From contig USSL01000036.1 in assembly GCA_900557175.1 (NCBI GenBank), positions 1 to 10,999 of the forward strand: a DNA stretch of 10,999 nt, given 5' to 3'. Positions 7,534-10,999 of this stretch are shown here, one piece after another (the first letter of the stretch is position 1; each line of letters starts with the position of its first letter). The position numbers and the translations under genes are program-made. The DNA comes from an uncultured Eubacteriales bacterium. GTDB taxonomy: Bacteria; Bacillota; Clostridia; Lachnospirales; Lachnospiraceae. The notes under the pieces are model-generated. The model had not been told where the DNA came from, ran no database searches, and saw only the letters and a list, made by a program, of their open reading frames with translations.

Positions 7534-7555
7534 GTCATATTCGACACTATATGAC
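7534..7555. repeat. Inverted repeat GTCATAT-N8-ATATGAC
   Basis: Two perfect 7-bp arms (7534-7540 and 7549-7555) separated by 8 bp, about 140 bp upstream of the mglB -10. It is operator-like in size (22 bp) and lacks a U-tract, so it does not look like a terminator. No regulator is recognised. Confidence 0.35.
7535..7544 (-). repeat. TCGAATRTGA direct repeat, distal copy
   Basis: Minus strand TCGAATATGA, nine of ten bases identical to the proximal copy at 7453-7462 and 82 bp (about eight helical turns) from it. It overlaps the inverted repeat at 7534-7555. It could be a distal activator or looping site. Confidence 0.3.
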
Positions 7556-7687
7556 AAATACATTCAAAATTTATAGCATTTTGTCTTTAAGCGCAAAAGA
7601 AACTTTCATCCATTAGCGACATATGCCGAAAATTACACTATGAAAAGACCCCGTCAAAAAACTTATTCCGACAAAACCTTCACCTCA

Positions 7688-8974
7688 TTACTCATCGATA
7701 ATTTTATAAACTTCCAGCATAGATTCCTGGTAAGCTGCTTTTTTATTAAAGCGCATACAATCTCTTATTTCCAAAAGTTCTTTCATGTAAATCTTATCCA
7801 GTTTTTTCAAACGACTTTCACTCAAAACCACATCCGATATATATTGCTCATACCATCTTTTCTCATATTGCCAAAATTTAAGCGAACTTCCATATCTTTC
7901 TTTTAATCTTTGAGCAATTAAAAGCCCTTCTGGATCAAAATCCCCGGCATACAAAAAATTATATTTATCCTTAAGAGCATCCAAAAACAAAAGCGCTGCA
8001 AGTCTGGGCTGTCCATTTGTGCATACAGCTGAACAGCATACTTCCTTATTGATGATTGACGAAAAAACGGCAGGATTTTCAACAACATAGATGTTCTTCT
8101 TCGCCGCCTCGACTGTACTGATTCTTCCCAATATGCGCAGCGTCAGGCGCAACGGCTCTTTTTCTTTAAAAAACCCTTCGATACCCTCGTGAATACATTG
8201 ATTTTGTTTCCACGCCCGAAAACCATAAATAAGTACTTCATTTGATAAATCATCTTTCAAAATACCAGCTTTGTACATAAGACGGCTTTTTTCCTCTGCT
8301 TCCGAAAGCACATGATTGCTTTCATCAAAAATTGTCTTTAAAAACAGCATCAACAGTTTTTCTGCCGGCGTACCATAATCAAAATAATGCGGATTACCAC
8401 TCACTGACGCCGCAAATACAGGAAGCATCTGCCGTTCACTTTGTATTTGAATTCTTCTTGCCGCTTCAAACAAATTTTTTAAAGTTTCTCTAAGTTTATC
8501 CTTATCTTCTTTATATTGCCGAATTAAAACTTCATAACCTTCACTTCTATTTTCCAAAACAGCATCTACCCACTCTGCCGCAGGATTTTCACGATATTCT
8601 AATAAAATTTCTTCAAAATATTGCTTTTGATGCTCTTTGGATTTTTGCTTTTCTTCTTTTTTCACAGTAAGATTTTCACCAAAATAGGCTTCAAGAACTT
8701 CTTTGACTGAAATACCGGAAAATCGGCTTTCATTAAGCCGTTTTTCAAAAAATGCCACTGGGATAGTTACCGTTTTATTTTCTGTATAATCTTTTCGGAA
8801 AAATCCGCCAAGTTCGCTCTTTTCCTCCCGTGTAAGTCCATAAAGAGTCACCGTACCGCCCATATGTCCCAGACTTGCATATTTTTCTCTTAATTTTATA
8901 AAAAGTTTATGATATACCGGCCGCATCCGAAAATAAGCAAGACACACTTCTATTTTTTCTTCTTTTTCTTTCAT
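7688..8974 (-). CDS. jetD: Wadjet defence protein JetD, TIGR02679/DUF2399-type TOPRIM protein
   Basis: Predicted nuclease subunit of a Wadjet anti-plasmid system. In characterised (type I) Wadjet, JetABC is an SMC-type motor that loads on DNA and JetD cleaves closed circular plasmids. This 428-residue protein has the family layout: an N-terminal region of the DUF3323 kind, then a C-terminal DUF2399 TOPRIM-like domain. Visible motifs are VVENPAVF with E299 as the likely catalytic glutamate, SAVCTNGQP (315-323), and GDFDPEG with D345 and D347 as the metal-binding DxD pair, so the active site looks intact. The stretch FWQYEKRWYEQYI follows. Start ATG at 8974 has AGGAG 4 nt upstream, overlapping the jetC stop; the jetC-jetD gap is 7 bp, so they are cotranscribed. 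It is probably the last gene of the operon. The family call comes from motif recognition; type II is inferred from pairing with a TIGR02680-type JetC. Confidence 0.88.
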   Translation of the reverse strand: MKEKEEKIEVCLAYFRMRPVYHKLFIKLREKYASLGHMGGTVTLYGLTREEKSELGGFFRKDYTENKTVTIPVAFFEKRLNESRFSGISVKEVLEAYFGENLTVKKEEKQKSKEHQKQYFEEILLEYRENPAAEWVDAVLENRSEGYEVLIRQYKEDKDKLRETLKNLFEAARRIQIQSERQMLPVFAASVSGNPHYFDYGTPAEKLLMLFLKTIFDESNHVLSEAEEKSRLMYKAGILKDDLSNEVLIYGFRAWKQNQCIHEGIEGFFKEKEPLRLTLRILGRISTVEAAKKNIYVVENPAVFSSIINKEVCCSAVCTNGQPRLAALLFLDALKDKYNFLYAGDFDPEGLLIAQRLKERYGSSLKFWQYEKRWYEQYISDVVLSESRLKKLDKIYMKELLEIRDCMRFNKKAAYQESMLEVYKIIDE

Positions 8975-8981
8975 AATTCTC

Positions 8982-10999
8982 CTATGTCACTATAAGCTTT
9001 TGCTTCCCATTCCAAAGATAACGGATAACGGAAACAAATTTTACATTTTCAGGCCGAATCAACTGATAAATAGCTAATGCCGGAACTGTATCATAATCAC
9101 CCCACAAAATTTGAGAATTAATCATAAAATTAAACTCAAATTCAACCATAAGTCTGAACATATCCCGTATATTCGTTTCATCAACCCCCGCAAAAGCTTC
9201 GTCCAAAGAAATTAACTTTGGAGCATCACTTCTCGCACCGGCATATTTAGCAACGACAGCCGAAAATAAAGGCACATACATCGCCATTGCCTTCTCACCG
9301 CCGCTGAATGTAAAAAATACCCTGTCTGTCAGTTCTTTCTTCTTCTCACCACTCTTTTGACACTCAAGCTGAAATTCAAACCATTTCCTATAGTCCAACA
9401 CTTCTTTCATGACCGCATGAAAAGACTGCACAGCCCCTGTTTCTCCCGAAATCTTCCTTGCTTCTTCAATTTTTGAGCGAAAATGTTTTGCCAAACTGTC
9501 AATCTCCTCAGGACGCATAATTTCTACATCTTTTTGCATAAGTTCTACCAAAATACGTGTATCAAGCTGTTCTTCTGTTTCCGCCCTTTTCTGTTTCCAT
9601 TTCAAGCTCAATTTCAAGCCGCTTGATGTCTCCATAGAATCCATAAGCATATTCATCTTATCTATCCAACGTCGGCTTGCCTGAATTTTTGTACGAATCT
9701 TTTTGCTTATTGTATTGGCTAAAATATCTTCAAACAACTCCCTGTCACGATCGCTGATAATCTTTATTTTCTCCTGTACATCTTCAGAAAGCTTTTCTAA
9801 AAGTTCCTTGAATTTCACCTGTACACCTCTGTATTTTGCCATAATATCAATTCGTTTTGCACTCATATCTAAAAATTCATTTCCTTCATCCAATTCCGAA
9901 AACAGAGAAACAAGTGTCATCTGATAATCCAAAAGACATCCTCTATTTTGATGATAAACTGCCTGTAAATTACCAAAAATATCACTCTGTTTTTTATTTC
10001 CGAAGCTTCCGGCAAACTGAGAGCAAATTTTTTCTGCTATATATTGTAACTCTCCTGCTTCCTCTTGAATATGCACATAACCCAGGCGGTATTCCTGCTC
10101 AAAGATTTTCCGGTATCTTTCTGTTTTATCAGAAAATACTTTCTGTTTGTTTTCATTTTCATTGATTTTTTCTGAGAGAATATCCGCTTCTTTTGAAAGT
10201 CTGCTCTGCTTTCCGATACTTTTTTCCCTCATTCCCGGAAGCACCTCCAGCTGTTTTATGCAATAATCAAGCCTTTCCTTAATTTCTTCATAATCCGTCA
10301 TTTCCAGCTGTGTTTTGACAGAATCCAAAAGTGCCGCAAGTTCCCGGATTTTTTGTAAAATCCGACTCAGGTCATATCGTATCGCCTCCAAATCAGCTTC
10401 AATTTCTTCAATGTACTCTGACTGATCTGTCACATAACGGCAACTGCTTTTATACTGACTAAATACAATCTGAAGCTTTGAAAATAGTTCATTATAACTT
10501 CGAAGTGCTTTAAGTGCCTCTACAAAAACATCCATTCTCGGCAGCAAATAACATTTTTCACACAATTCCCTGACTTTCAACCGTATTTTATCTAATGTTT
10601 TTCGTTCATTTTCAACTAAAATCTGTTGGCTGCCCACGCGCTTTATAGCAAGTTCCAATCCATATTCACTATCTGCCAAAGCTTTTGAAGCTGTTTTTAA
10701 ATCATTTTCTGATGGAAAATCAGCCCACTCATTTTCAAGTATTTCTGATCTCTGTTTGTTTTTTTGAAAATTTGTTTCTATCACAGCAATTTCTGTTTTT
10801 TTATTCCTGCATAAACACTCCAAAATTTCTATTTGCTCCAATTTATAGCGTTCCCTTGCGCGCGCACCAATAAAACGCGCCCGATACCCGCCAGTAACCG
10901 TACCTTCCAAAATACCCAGTTTATAATTTCCGTTTTTATCAATCCGTGTATCTGCATCTTCATTTTCAAAGCCAATAGAAGACAGAACGTTGGAAATTC
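8982..10999 (-). CDS. jetC: Wadjet SMC-like ATPase JetC, TIGR02680 type, C-terminal half (runs off the right edge)
   Basis: C-terminal ~672 residues of an SMC/SbcC-like ATPase, the motor of a Wadjet complex. The frame is open through 10999; an apparent TTG start at 10910 is internal, since the preceding 29 codons read on without a stop (NGNYKLGILEGTV across the junction). The segment GGYRARFIGARARERY (10818-10890 area) resembles the conserved mid-protein block of the TIGR02680 family, just before the second coiled-coil arm. Then come about 450 residues of charged, heptad-like helix. The C-terminal head domain shows the ABC signature FSGGEKA (9288-9308), Walker B LISLDEAFAGVD (about 9180-9215) and NSQILWGDYDTVPALAIYQL near the end. 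The N-terminal head with Walker A lies outside the window; family members are about 1,350 residues long, so half is visible. It ends in TAG 7 bp before jetD. Partner genes jetA and jetB (DUF2397 and DUF2398 types) are expected to the right. Confidence 0.88.
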   Translation of the reverse strand, partial: ISNVLSSIGFENEDADTRIDKNGNYKLGILEGTVTGGYRARFIGARARERYKLEQIEILECLCRNKKTEIAVIETNFQKNKQRSEILENEWADFPSENDLKTASKALADSEYGLELAIKRVGSQQILVENERKTLDKIRLKVRELCEKCYLLPRMDVFVEALKALRSYNELFSKLQIVFSQYKSSCRYVTDQSEYIEEIEADLEAIRYDLSRILQKIRELAALLDSVKTQLEMTDYEEIKERLDYCIKQLEVLPGMREKSIGKQSRLSKEADILSEKINENENKQKVFSDKTERYRKIFEQEYRLGYVHIQEEAGELQYIAEKICSQFAGSFGNKKQSDIFGNLQAVYHQNRGCLLDYQMTLVSLFSELDEGNEFLDMSAKRIDIMAKYRGVQVKFKELLEKLSEDVQEKIKIISDRDRELFEDILANTISKKIRTKIQASRRWIDKMNMLMDSMETSSGLKLSLKWKQKRAETEEQLDTRILVELMQKDVEIMRPEEIDSLAKHFRSKIEEARKISGETGAVQSFHAVMKEVLDYRKWFEFQLECQKSGEKKKELTDRVFFTFSGGEKAMAMYVPLFSAVVAKYAGARSDAPKLISLDEAFAGVDETNIRDMFRLMVEFEFNFMINSQILWGDYDTVPALAIYQLIRPENVKFVSVIRYLWNGKQKLIVT

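Larger units (their letters stand above)
7349..7687 (-). promoter_or_regulatory. AT-rich intergenic regulatory region between jetD and mglB
   Basis: 339 bp without a credible gene on either strand. It holds the mglB ribosome binding site (7359-7365), the TATAAT, and several repeats upstream of it (separate entries). The sequence is strongly A+T-rich. No convincing intrinsic terminator was found after jetD, so some read-through from the defence operon into mgl is possible. No riboswitch or tRNA was recognised. Confidence 0.6.

Noticed and set aside
7565-7583. CAAAAT-N7-ATTTTG inverted repeat
   Set aside because: A 6-bp, A/T-dominated repeat is expected by chance in this gap.
7620-7687. Possible terminator after jetD
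   Set aside because: Short complementary bits exist but no stable hairpin followed by a U-tract on the minus strand could be drawn.
7640-7906. Plus-strand 88-residue frame opposite the jetD 3' end
   Set aside because: It overlaps conserved jetD coding sequence, has no known motif, and its Phe/Ser/Thr-rich sequence is typical of antisense translation.
10908-10910. TTG as the start of jetC
   Set aside because: The frame stays open to the window edge with residues that fit the family's middle region, and the N-terminal head is missing. It is an internal codon.

Overview
The window looks like chromosomal DNA of an anaerobic gut Firmicute, most likely Lachnospiraceae. The grounds are the moderate-to-low G+C, AGGGAG-type ribosome binding sites, a YesN/YesM-type two-component system beside a sugar ABC transporter, and the protein style. 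The genus cannot be fixed from sequence alone. All convincing genes lie on the minus strand, so transcription runs from the right end to the left.

Right end (10999 to 7688): the last two genes of a Wadjet-type anti-plasmid defence operon. jetC encodes an SMC-like ATPase (TIGR02680 type) and enters the window already open. jetD encodes a TOPRIM protein (TIGR02679 / DUF2399 type). They are 7 bp apart. The family combination points to type II Wadjet, so jetA and jetB should lie beyond the right edge.

Middle (7687 to 2701): a 339-bp AT-rich regulatory gap, then a galactose/glucose-type (CUT2) transporter operon mglB-mglA-mglC. A strong intrinsic terminator sits between mglB and mglA, and another follows mglC. 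Two of the three proteins have unusual architecture. MglB reads as a natural circular permutation of the classical galactose-binding protein: the first ~85 residues of the normal fold are at the C-terminus, yet nine of ten sugar-contact residues are kept. MglC carries an extra ~210-residue charged, probably coiled-coil, cytoplasmic extension before the normal permease.

Left end (2700 to 1): a YesN-like response regulator (receiver plus AraC-type DNA-binding domain), with its own extended -10 promoter just after the mglC terminator. Overlapping its 3' end by 11 bp is a YesM-like sensor kinase that starts at GTG and runs off the left edge. The simplest model is that the kinase senses sugar, directly or through MglB, and that the regulator activates the mglB promoter. 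That promoter has a good -10, a poor -35 and upstream repeats suited to an AraC-type activator.
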